DNA from: Schizochytrium sp. CCTCC M209059
Taxonomy: Eukaryota; Sar; Bigyra; Thraustochytrida; Thraustochytriidae
Length of the DNA stretch: 64,000 bases
Reading direction: 5' to 3'
Assembly (NCBI GenBank): GCA_000818945.1
Contig: KN805406.1
Coordinates: 124,001 to 188,000 of the forward strand
In this document: piece after piece, positions 19,067 through 28,200 of the stretch
How positions within the stretch are numbered: the stretch's first letter is position 1
How the letters are laid out: each line of letters starts with the position of its first letter
Notes under the pieces: model-generated
What the model saw: only the letters and a program-made list of their open reading frames with translations
The model's database searches: none
Told to the model about the DNA's origin: nothing
Translations under genes and position numbers: made by a program

Positions 19067-20962
19067 GAGCCCTGAAACGACCTGCTGAGCGCGCAGATAC
19101 CTGTCAGCCCCTCCGCGGCTCGTGCGCACGATATCTCCGCCAAAGGCCATTGCAGCGATTGTCACTGCTACTTCGCTATGCCGTGTGAGCCACAGAGCAG
19201 CGCCCAAGACATAAGACGCACAGGTGCAAGCTTCCTGGCGCATTCTCATCTTTGTCTCGAAAATACACGCGTCAAGCTTCGCGGCATCGGCTAGGTTTGC
19301 ACTCACAAGCGATATTGTGGCGCTGCTCCAAAATATGTCGCTCCGTATGAGCAACGAGCGAACCATACTCAGACTCTGTATACGTAGTCCTGGCATCGCA
19401 TCGTGGGAGGCCAAATCGGCTGGAGCAGTGTCTGGGGCGGGGTTCAGTAGAGCTGTTTCTTCAACGTAGTGAGGGGGTCGCGTTCGTGCGTCGTTGAGTA
19501 GGCCGCGCACAACGAGAACATTTCCTTCGGCACAAGCCCGGGCCAATGCCTCCTCACGCACTGTGCCTTCCACTGCATCTTCCATCTGCAGGATCCTATG
19601 CAGAATTGCTCGATTGCGAATCTCCGGGACAGCTCTCCATAAGACACCCGAGTTATGAGGCACGCGGCCTGAATCAAGAGTGAGTGTAAAGACAGTAGCA
19701 GACTCGCTCGCGCAAGCGCTAGAAAGAGCGTCTTCCGCGTCGCGACCATAAAGTTGCACAGCGTCGTGAGCGAGAAGTAATTGCAAAAGCTCAACGTCCT
19801 CGGCGCGAATGGCCCACAATATCAAATCAGGCCCCAAAAGATTAACAAAGTCTTGCGAAAGCGCGCTCTCGGCGAAACGGCGAACCAATCCGGAAGCTTG
19901 AATTGCGAAGACATCCGGAGTGTCGAGATCCCAGCCGCAGACACGAGCCATGCATTCGAGTCCAAGCGTGTCCAACAACTCGCCGCTTCGATGGTCCTCT
20001 GCATCCAATATGGCTTCCATGGCCAAACAGGACCGTGGCCATGCCGATGCGGCCCGAAGTGCGCGTGTGCGCGCTACTTGAGCGCTACCACTCTTGCGCA
20101 TTCGCTCGAGCAGCTCAACGGTGGCAAGCAGATGACCTCCAACCGCTGCGCTATCGAGCGCCTTCCAGCCATCTGATTCAGGTCTGATGCGCGCATCGTC
20201 GAGAAGTATCCTCATCGTTTCAACATGGCCTTTGCTTGCGGCGATGTGCAGGGCCCCAAGACCCAAGGTCTTGACCGGCATATTCGGGTCTGCCAAAAGC
20301 TCGGAAACCAGTCCTGTTTGACCCTTGGCGCAGGCCGACATGACAATTGCTCCTTCGCCGACGCTGTTGTCTGGGAGCACCTTTGCATTCACGATTGCCC
20401 GCAGCGACTCCATGCGCATGTTGCGCGCGGACTCGAGAGCTGCAGCGACCCATTGTTTTTGGTTCGCCACGCCTCGCATCCGCTTGTCGCCGAGAAGTTC
20501 TTGGACGATGTCGACCTTGTTGCAGCGGCAGGCAACGAGGATGAACTGATGATGTGCGCGGGGCCGCCAGTCCTCGTAAGAGAGAACCAAACGTACGCCT
20601 GCAATATTTACATGAGAGAGTGCGCAGACAAGGACCACGTCGAGAATGCGATCGCAAAAGCTACGGCGATCTTCTCCCACCTGAACTTCAAAGGTCCAGT
20701 GACTGGCTTCGCACAGCGGTCGTAAGACAGCCAGCTGTCTACTGCTGCAGGCCATGCGGACGGCAGTTTCCACAAAGTTTTGCACCATGGTTTCCAGTTC
20801 CCTCGCGTTGCCTGATAATTTATCAGATGGATCAATCTTTTTCACTGCAGATTGGACCCCGGCGGGGTCGCCGCTGGCGCATCTCTGCATGAGCTCTATA
20901 AGATGCTTGTGCAGCTTGGCTCGACGCTTCCGCAACGGGATCGTCCTTACAAAGAAGCCCAT
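19055..20962 (-). CDS. Ankyrin-repeat protein
   Basis: Predicted 635 residues from the ATG at 20960-20962. Degenerate ankyrin repeats are visible from about residue 110 to 300; the clearest is GLGALHIAASKGHVETMRILLDD. Later segments (about 380-500) keep the helix-loop-helix rhythm with poor consensus. The C-terminal 120 residues include hydrophobic Ala-rich stretches (VTIAAMAFGG). Ankyrin repeats mediate protein binding; the partner is unknown. The last 12 bases overlap the 3' end of the convergent gene. Single exon. Confidence 0.75.
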   Translation of the reverse strand: MGFFVRTIPLRKRRAKLHKHLIELMQRCASGDPAGVQSAVKKIDPSDKLSGNARELETMVQNFVETAVRMACSSRQLAVLRPLCEASHWTFEVQVGEDRRSFCDRILDVVLVCALSHVNIAGVRLVLSYEDWRPRAHHQFILVACRCNKVDIVQELLGDKRMRGVANQKQWVAAALESARNMRMESLRAIVNAKVLPDNSVGEGAIVMSACAKGQTGLVSELLADPNMPVKTLGLGALHIAASKGHVETMRILLDDARIRPESDGWKALDSAAVGGHLLATVELLERMRKSGSAQVARTRALRAASAWPRSCLAMEAILDAEDHRSGELLDTLGLECMARVCGWDLDTPDVFAIQASGLVRRFAESALSQDFVNLLGPDLILWAIRAEDVELLQLLLAHDAVQLYGRDAEDALSSACASESATVFTLTLDSGRVPHNSGVLWRAVPEIRNRAILHRILQMEDAVEGTVREEALARACAEGNVLVVRGLLNDARTRPPHYVEETALLNPAPDTAPADLASHDAMPGLRIQSLSMVRSLLIRSDIFWSSATISLVSANLADAAKLDACIFETKMRMRQEACTCASYVLGAALWLTRHSEVAVTIAAMAFGGDIVRTSRGGADRYLRAQQVVSGLLRL

Positions 20963-22138
20963 TTTGGATTCCTCCTAGGAAGAAATCTCCGATCTTCACG
21001 CTTCACCACGCGTGCACGCACGCGCACGACGTGTGCAAGCGGCCTTCCCTCTTGCGGAACTCTTGCTCGCCCCACCTGGACCTCTCCTCGCTCCGCACTG
21101 CGCACTGCGAGGCGATAAAGGTGGTCCTCCGAGCGACAGCGAGCCTTGATCTCCGAGTCTGCTGTCGCGCGTCACAGCAAGACCACACAGACAGACTCAC
21201 TCACTCACTCACTCACCCCCCGGAGACGCCTGGCCTCGCGCTGGCCGAGGCGCCGCCCGTCCTTTGCGAGTGCCGAGACTCGCGTCGCGTCGTGCGCGTC
21301 CGGCGCTTCGGTCGGTCGGAGTCCGCCGCCGAGTCCGGCGTCTTCGTGTTTTGCCCGTGTCGTTTGTCGTCTATCGAGCGGGACCAAGAGTCGCTGCTAG
21401 CTTCCGAAACAACGATGTCTAAGGACTGCCTGCAGGGCACAGTGGCTGCGGCAGCGGAGCTTGCTACGTCGCGCTTGATGAGCGAGCTTCTGTGCAAAAG
21501 TAAACAACGCGGAGATGAAGTGGTCGAAGTCAAAGCAGCAGCACGAGCAGGAGCACGAGCAGGGACAAGAGGGTTGGTTTGGAAGGTTCGGTGGACAAGA
21601 AAGCCAATTCCAGTAAAGACCTGCGTGGACGCAGACGATATCGTAGCTCGTGACAACTCGTGAGGCGACGGCAATGACGAATAATCGTGTGTTCCCGCCC
21701 CTCGAGACGAGAAAAGAGTAAAGAGAAGGTGAGGGAAGCGATTTCGCGTGCTCGACCGACCGAAACAATTGCGAAAGTCTACGTCGAAAAGTTTGGTCAA
21801 GCTCTGCAGAAACCGACGGTATAAAGACAACCCAGATGGCACTGTTCTTGCATGCCTTTTAATAACTTCCTCAATCAAAATGAAAAGGCCTAGCCCCCTC
21901 ATAAAATGTAAAATAGTAGAAGAGAAAAAGGATGATACGTTTTCATGTTAATGCATCATTGCATGGAACAAATGGGAAAGGACAACGCCTGTAATGGATG
22001 AGAATGCCAGCAGACGTCATCAGGTCTGCATCGCGCAAGCTGAGCGCGAAAGAACGAGCAAGCGAGCGAGCCTCTGCGCCTTGCAGACGCCAGAGAGTTA
22101 CGGCTTCTTATTGAAGAATGCAGCGGCCAAACTCGAGC
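20963..22138. other. Intergenic region
   Basis: About 1.2 kb upstream of the ankyrin gene and downstream of Rpb12. It has a (CACT)n-like run at about 21198-21218, GC-rich open frames on both strands, and one weak small-gene candidate (21415-21663). From 21700 it is AT-rich and empty. Confidence 0.4.
21415..21663 (+). CDS. Possible small protein (82 residues), weak
   Basis: An ATG in good context starts an 82-residue frame with an Ala-rich helix (AAAAELATSRLMSELL) and a basic second half. No family recognised. A different frame over 21500-21600 also looks protein-like (a Gln/Glu-rich stretch then GWFGRFGG), so the region might be a spliced gene read wrongly here, or non-coding. Confidence 0.25.
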   Translation: MSKDCLQGTVAAAAELATSRLMSELLCKSKQRGDEVVEVKAAARAGARAGTRGLVWKVRWTRKPIPVKTCVDADDIVARDNS

Positions 22139-22357
22139 TTATCGCGCCTCGTACTGCTGCAGACGAGCCGTGCGGACCTTGTACAGAATGCGGTAGCCGC
22201 AGCTCTGGCAAAGGATCGGGTCGCGCGGCCGCAGCTGCACCTTGGCGGCGCAGTCGCCGCACTCATAGGTGATGCCACTGGCGAGCGAGCTGGCCACCTG
22301 CTGCTTCATGGCCTCCTGCTGCTCGGCACTGCCGCCGGCACCTGCGCCGCTGCTCAT
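22139..22357 (-). CDS. RNA polymerases I, II and III shared subunit Rpb12/RPABC4
   Basis: A 72-residue protein from the ATG at 22357; an in-frame ATG at 22390 would add 11 residues. The C-terminal 45 residues form the zinc ribbon of the shared subunit: YECGDC (CX2C), then the family core RPRDPILCQSCGYRILYK (second CX2C), and the basic end RTARLQQYEAR. The extra N-terminal Gly/Ala/Gln segment makes it slightly longer than the roughly 58-70 residues common in the family. It is a structural subunit bridging the Rpb3 side of the enzyme core. Divergent from the TACO1 homologue. Confidence 0.92.
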   Translation of the reverse strand: MSSGAGAGGSAEQQEAMKQQVASSLASGITYECGDCAAKVQLRPRDPILCQSCGYRILYKVRTARLQQYEAR

Positions 22358-22772
22358 TGTGCCGCGGGGCGCTTTCTGTCTGCTCTGCAAGCTAGGCTGG
22401 AGCTATGCGCACGCACTCACGCACGCACGCACGCAAGCACGCACGGACAGTCAGACGGACGGCCGACCGGTCGTGACGCTTTATATTTTTGCCGATCGAC
22501 TTATGGACAAGGACCGTCGCCAGTGAACGTCCGGTCACCCGATTCTTAAAATGCGTTGCTGAGACACCTGAATTCCAGCACTTTTGGAATTCAGATTTGC
22601 GGACGGCCCCGTGGGAGGAGCGAGCGAGCGAGCGAGCGAGCAGTTCGCGGTGGCTGCGAAGCGTTTGCTAGTGCACAGAGGCTTCCTGTCGCAGTGCGCC
22701 ACGCAGAAAAAAGGCTTCGCGAGAAAGAAGGGCTCTCGCGGCTCCGTACTCCGCTCAACAAGAGGGTAAACT
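22358..22772. promoter_or_regulatory. Divergent promoter region, Rpb12 and TACO1
   Basis: About 415 bp. Contains an ACGC/CACG-type run at about 22402-22447, a (GAGC)n run at about 22618-22642, and a perfect 10-bp inverted repeat CTGAATTCCA / TGGAATTCAG (22568-22577 and 22585-22594) with a 7-base spacer. The inverted repeat could be a dimeric factor site or a hairpin. Confidence 0.45.
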
Positions 22773-23891
22773 ATGCAGGCGATGCAGCTCCGCGCGGGTG
22801 CAGGCCTCTTGTCCGCGGCGTTGCGGGCAAATGAACGTCAGGCAACAATGGTGAAGATGACAACCCGTGGCATGGCGGTACGTTACAGAAACCCGAGTTG
22901 ATAAAGGTCTTTTCATCTGGAAAGCGAGACAATTAGAAATCCGAGAGCATGTCTTACTGACAGGGGCCATTCGCCTCTTGCAATCTTGCTACATGTTCTT
23001 GACGTGGGGCTTGACGCCTGACGGAGGACCTGTTTTTGTAAATTGAACTCCTTGGAATCTATTCCGGGATGCTCTCCTTCCTTTCTTTTTACTAATTTAC
23101 AGGGTCATTCCAAGTGGGCCAACATCAAACACAAGAAAGCCAAGAATGACGCGCAAAAACACAAGCTGTACCAGAAATTCTCGCGCGAGGTGACGGTTGC
23201 CGCGGCTGGCGGTGCTGATCCCGACATGAACTTTGCCCTTGAGGCCGTACTTCGCCGTGCACACAAGGCGAGCGTGCCCAAGGCTGTTCTCGACAGGGCT
23301 ATTCTGCTTGGCTCTGGCCAAGGATCAAACGACGGAGCCAAGTTCGAGAGTGTTCTTTACGAGGGCGCGGGTCCCGGGGGTTCTCTCTTCATGGTCGAGG
23401 CTCTTACGGACAACAGAAAGCGCACGGCTCCGAACATGCGCCACCACTTTTCCAAACACGGAGGTCAGCTGGAGGCAAATACGGCAAATTATGCCTTTGA
23501 ACGCGTCGGCTTCTTCACGATCCCAGTGTCTAGCATTGCGGAGGCAGAGGCGGCCGAGGAAGCTGCTATTGAAGCTGGTGCGACAGATGTTGTTGCGCCA
23601 GATGCCGCCGCATTCGCCGCCGCCACGGCCGCGACGTCCTCCCCCGACGCGTCAGAGGAAGAGGATGAGGTTGTGGAGGTCATTTGCGAGGTTCCCGACC
23701 TCGAGACCGTCGTCAATGGTATCAAGGCGGCAGGTTTGGAGGCACACAACGTTGAGCTCATCTACGATGCCAAGCTCCCCACATCAATAGAGGATGAAGG
23801 TCATCTGGCATCCTTCGAGAAGCTTGTGGACGCTCTTGAGAACGATGACGACGTTAGCAAGGTCTTCCATAACGTCCGCATGTCAGAGTAG
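22773..23891 (+). CDS. Mitochondrial YebC/PmpR family protein (TACO1-like), two exons
   Basis: Exon 1 is 22773-22877 (35 codons, MQAMQLRAGAGLLSAALRAN onward: Arg-rich, no acidic residues until late, a good mitochondrial presequence). The intron 22878-23102 (225 bp) has donor GTACGT, a TACTAAT box at 23090-23096 and acceptor TTTACAG, and is phase 0. Exon 2, 23103-23891, opens directly with the family signature GHSKWANIKHKKAKNDAQK. The spliced protein is 297 residues. Later family features include the YEGAGPGG segment and TDNRKRTAPNMRHHFSKHGG. There is an acidic insert near residue 220 (EEEDEVVEV). In animals TACO1 activates translation of mitochondrial cox1; bacterial relatives aid translation or regulate transcription. 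Exon 2 also has upstream in-frame sequence that belongs to the intron. Confidence 0.9.
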
Positions 23892-24284
23892 AAATAGAGT
23901 CTCCTCAATTTGTCTTGACGAAGAAAATCTCAAATTCAGCACTTTTCTGTTGGTAGTTCTTGAACTTGGCGAGCTACCGGCAAGACAGACGTCGCTTTGC
24001 GGGTTATTTATCGCCAAGCCTCCTGCTTGCTCGTGCGAGGGCGGTCCTGTCTCTTCCAATCGACTTCGGAGCGCGCAATTCACAAACAAGGCTTGCGGCC
24101 AGTTTCTCCTCCTTTTTCTTCAAGGCCACTTTCCGTCAAGTTAGTACAGAACCATCAGCAGCATGCATTGCACGCCTGCATGCCATATCATGCCATATCA
24201 TTCATGTCATGCCATGTCATTCATGTCATCCATGTCAAGTCTTCCTCCTCCCGCGCGTGCGAGAACACGGGCAGCTGCGTATGC

Positions 24285-24318
<34 letters not shown>

Positions 24319-24776
24319 CGACGTACGTGCGTGCGAGCGGGCGAGTGCTCGGCTGTTACCATGTCCTCGCCGCCCTCTGCAGAACTCGAAACTGACAAAA
24401 CGACCCTCGCTCGCCCGCGCGCTCGGCCCGCCCGGCGCCCCTCCCTCCCTCGCTCGCTCGCGCGCGCGCGCGGAGCGGCAGGAGCGCAGCGCGGCAAAGC
24501 CCTGCGCGGCAGCGCGAGCGGCGTCGGCGGCAGCGCAGCGCGCGCGGAGCAGCGGCAGCGGCAGCAGCGGCGGCAGCGGCGCAGGCAGGCAGAGCAGAGC
24601 AGAGCAGAGCAGACGCCCCGGGTGGGACGAATTCGTCCCATCCTCGAGGCGGCGCAGCCTGGGCGCGGCGCGGCGCGGCGCAGGCAGAGCAGCAGCGCAG
24701 GTCGCGCGCTCGCTGGCGACGCAGAGAGATCTCGCTCGCGCCTGGCTGGCTGGCTGGCTGGCTAGCTGGCTGCTTG

Positions 24777-24808
<32 letters not shown>

Positions 24809-25239
24809 GACGGACGGCTCGCGAGTACAGGAGTGTGAGAGCGAGCGCGAAGCCAGCGCACGAGTCTGTCTCGCTCGCTCCTTGCGTAGCTAGCGTGGCG
24901 TGCCTGCAGAGCTTGCTCGATCTAGCCTACCACTTCTGGCGTTGTCGCGGTGGCAGTGGCGGTCCGTCCAGCCGTCCATCTTCTCCGGCTTTCGGCAATC
25001 GTGGCACCAGCCGATATCGCCCGACCGTCAGCCTTGCGGCAAAGGCCGTACGCGCGACGGCCTCCTTGGCGAACTCTCTCTGGGTCTACCACGGTGGTAG
25101 TGCCAAAATTGACCTGCGAGAACGAGAGCGAGAGCGAGAGCGAGAGCAGGAGCGCGCTTGAGCGAGCCTGCGAGAGACAAGACAAAGAGAGTAGGCCCGT
25201 GCGAAAGAGGGAAAAGAGAGAAGAGAGAGAACACACACA
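23892..25239. other. Intergenic region, low-complexity, promoter of the RhoGEF gene
   Basis: Contains degenerate CATGCCATATCATGTCATTC units at about 24170-24240, a (CCAG)n array at about 24284-24320, GC-rich sequence with long spurious Arg/Ala frames to 24730, (GGCT)n and (CCTG)n arrays at 24740-24808, and a GAGAGCGAGA tract at 25115-25150. No gene supported. Confidence 0.55.
24740..24808. repeat. Adjacent (GGCT)n and (CCTG)n tetranucleotide arrays
   Basis: Six GGCT-type units, one interruption (AGCTGGCTGCTTG), then eight CCTG units. Similar arrays recur at about 24284-24320, 59749-59857 and 4761-4786. Confidence 0.9.
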
Positions 25240-28200
25240 ATGTCTCGCAGAGACTTGTGTGATCCAGAGCTCGTGGAGTGGGCTCGCTGCTTGCGATGTC
25301 CTTCTGCGGACCTTGCCAAACCCGGACGGCGACTTCTTATGGAGACGGCCGAGCTGACAAATCGCAAGAAGAACGATGTTCACCTGCTCGTCTGCTCGGA
25401 CGTTCTTCTCCTCTCGCAGCTGCGAAAGAAGTCGACCTTCTCCAGACGCAAGCCAGAGCTTGTGTGGCTCGAAACTGGCACACTGCACATCGATCTCGAC
25501 CCTGTCAAACGAGAGGTCACTCTTAATCCAGACACACAAGGCGCGGTCCAGCTCATCTGCCCCGATGATACTCTCTATGCAAAGCTCGCCGAGGTCTTGC
25601 AAAAGCTGACATTGACAAAGGCTGGCGATCGCTCTCAAAGCTCGCGGAGCATCATTGATCCGGACGCAGCGAGACATCGGGCCGGCACCAATGACACTGG
25701 CGTCGATGAGGATGGCGTCGTGGTGGAGTCGAAATGCGCTGGAAGAAGACAGCCTTCAAGTTCCTCAATGTCAACTGCTTCCAATACCGACGGGCCGGCC
25801 CGTACAAGCTCGAATAGCACCAGTGTGTCTGCAAAGGCTCCCGCCCAAGACGAGGAAACGGCGCTAATCAAGACCACTGCCGTCTTTGAGCGCATGATCA
25901 TGTGGGCAGGAGCTGGCAACAGCGCTGCAGCCAAGACGGCCAGCTCAAAGCAAAGCAAGGACCAAGTGCAAAGCATCAAGGTATTTCGCGAGCTCCTTGA
26001 CACAGAGCTCACCTATGTGCAAGATATCCGCAAGCTGGTCACCGAGTATATCAAGCCTCTGCGCGAGGAGGCGGTGAAGAACGACGGCTCTGGAGAGCGC
26101 CTCATCAGCCACGAGGACCTGGCGCTCATTTTTAACAACGTTGAAAACATTCTCGAGGTCAATGCGGAGCTTCTACAAAGTCTGCAGACAGGACTCTTGC
26201 GCGTCAGCAGAAACGGGGACATCCCCTCTCTTTGCGAAGTGGCTGGCGTCTTTGCCAAGGAGTTTGTTCGTGTCGTGCCCTTCTTCAAAATGTACTGGGT
26301 GTATTGCCATCAGTACAGTGCAGCGCTTGAGAGATTGATGAGCCTGCGCGAAGCGAATCGCGAGCTCGGGCATTTCCTACAGCGACGCGAGGCCCGCAAG
26401 AAGAATGCGCAAGCCTCTCTCCAGCACCTGCTCATTAAGCCGGTCCAGCGCATTTGCAAGTACCCTCTCCTTTTCCGCGAGCTGCTCAACCACATGAAGA
26501 AGATTGCGGCAATGCGGGAAGAAGACACCGATTTTCATCAACACGTCAAGGAGCTTTGCCACGCCGAAAAGGTTGTGCAAGACATTGCCGATATGGTGAA
26601 CACGCGTGTCAGCGAAGCTGAAAACCAAGACCAAGTCATGAAAGTCTACGTGGAGCTCGGTGGAGAAAGTGGCTGCCCAGGCCTTCTCACGCCGTCGCGC
26701 CGTTTCGTGCGCACCGAGGATGTGCTCATGCGCGAGGCCCCGTACTCTGAAAACAAGCGCGCTCGCCACCGCTTGTACATTTTCAATGATCTTGTGATTT
26801 TTGCCCGCGTGCAGACGACGGGAACACTCGGAAAGGTCGGTACCCTAGGGAGAAAGAGCGGCATGATGGGATCGCTGACCACCAAGGGAAAGTCGAACCT
26901 TCGTGTCGTGCACAGCTTCGGCCTCGACGAGTGCCGTGGCGTGAAAAAGCTCAATATAGTCGACGAGGATGGACGGAGCGCATTCGAGCTGCGTCGCGTA
27001 TCGCGCGTCGAGCGATTGAGTAAGACCAACTCGTTGACTCCGCAGACTGCCAGTGCCATCTCCGCGCAGGCCCAATCGCAGGCCCAGTCGCAGACAATGC
27101 GGCTTTCGACGCAAATTCAGCGATTCGAGATTTGGTGCGATGCCGAGGCAACCGCGGAAGGCCTCATGACTACGCTTACGGCTGCGCACAGCAAGTTTGA
27201 GGAGTCGAACGAGACGCGCGAAACGGCAAAGCCAGACCGCGGCAAGGCTCGAGCTTGGGCCTCCCGCGCCAAGCCCCGTGGCTGGAGGCAGAGCATCGAC
27301 GGAGGATCCCTTACACGGGAGGCAATCGCCCAGGCTTCCAGCGTCGTGGCTGCAGAAGGCGGACCTGCCGCGCTGGCGAAAATTGCTTCCTTCGAGGAGG
27401 CCCCCGGGGCAGTAGCTGGTGCGAGTGCTGCAGCAAGCTCGAGCGAAGGTGAAGGCAGTCATCTCCCCGCAGCTGCCGCGGCAAATTCTGCTTCAGGTGC
27501 TGCCGTCGCGGTAGCTTCCGCTGCTACTGCTGGCGCGGAGGAGTCCCCAGCCCCAATTCGTCGTATGCACTCGCGTCAGCTTTCATCAGAGCAGCAGAAG
27601 CTGTCACTGGAAATGATGAAGTCGCGTTACGAGGTAGCCCCGCGTCTTCGGCCCGAAGAGACCAGGGGCGGAACCGTGAACTTGAATGTGGAGTTTCCTG
27701 ATGGACCGCTCGGCATCGCTCTCGAAAACAGCAAGCAGCCCAAAGGCGTCCTTGTCGCATGTGTGGCAGGACTCAGCGTCGCTGAGCGGGGCGGCATTGC
27801 ACTCGGCGATCGCGTCACCGCCGTGGGCGGCAATGCAGTCCCGACAGAGGCGACCTGGGACCAGGTCGTGGACATCATCAAGAGTCTTCCGCGACCCTTG
27901 GTCATTTCCTTTGAGCGTACTGCGGAAACGGTAGCGGCAGCGGAAGCGAAGAAGGCAAAATCGACCAAGCGAACGCGCAAGTCTAGCTCCGGGTCCGTCA
28001 TTTCTACCTCGACTCGAGCCGGGGCCGACGATGAGACCACTTCTGCCGGCTCGCCGAGTCCCAACGCCCAGCGTCGGGTCAGTTCGAGCAGCTCGACGAA
28101 CGGCTCCGTGGCTGGTGTAAACTCGTCGGCCGGCGCACGAACGGGCGAGTCGGACTGCCAAGGTGCACCCCGAACTGGTCAAAGGCAGTGGGCCGCCAAG

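Noticed and set aside
24163..24861. Several 140-290-residue frames on both strands
   Set aside because: They arise from GC-rich and tetranucleotide-repeat DNA (runs of AGWLAGWLAGW-type sequence) and overlap each other.
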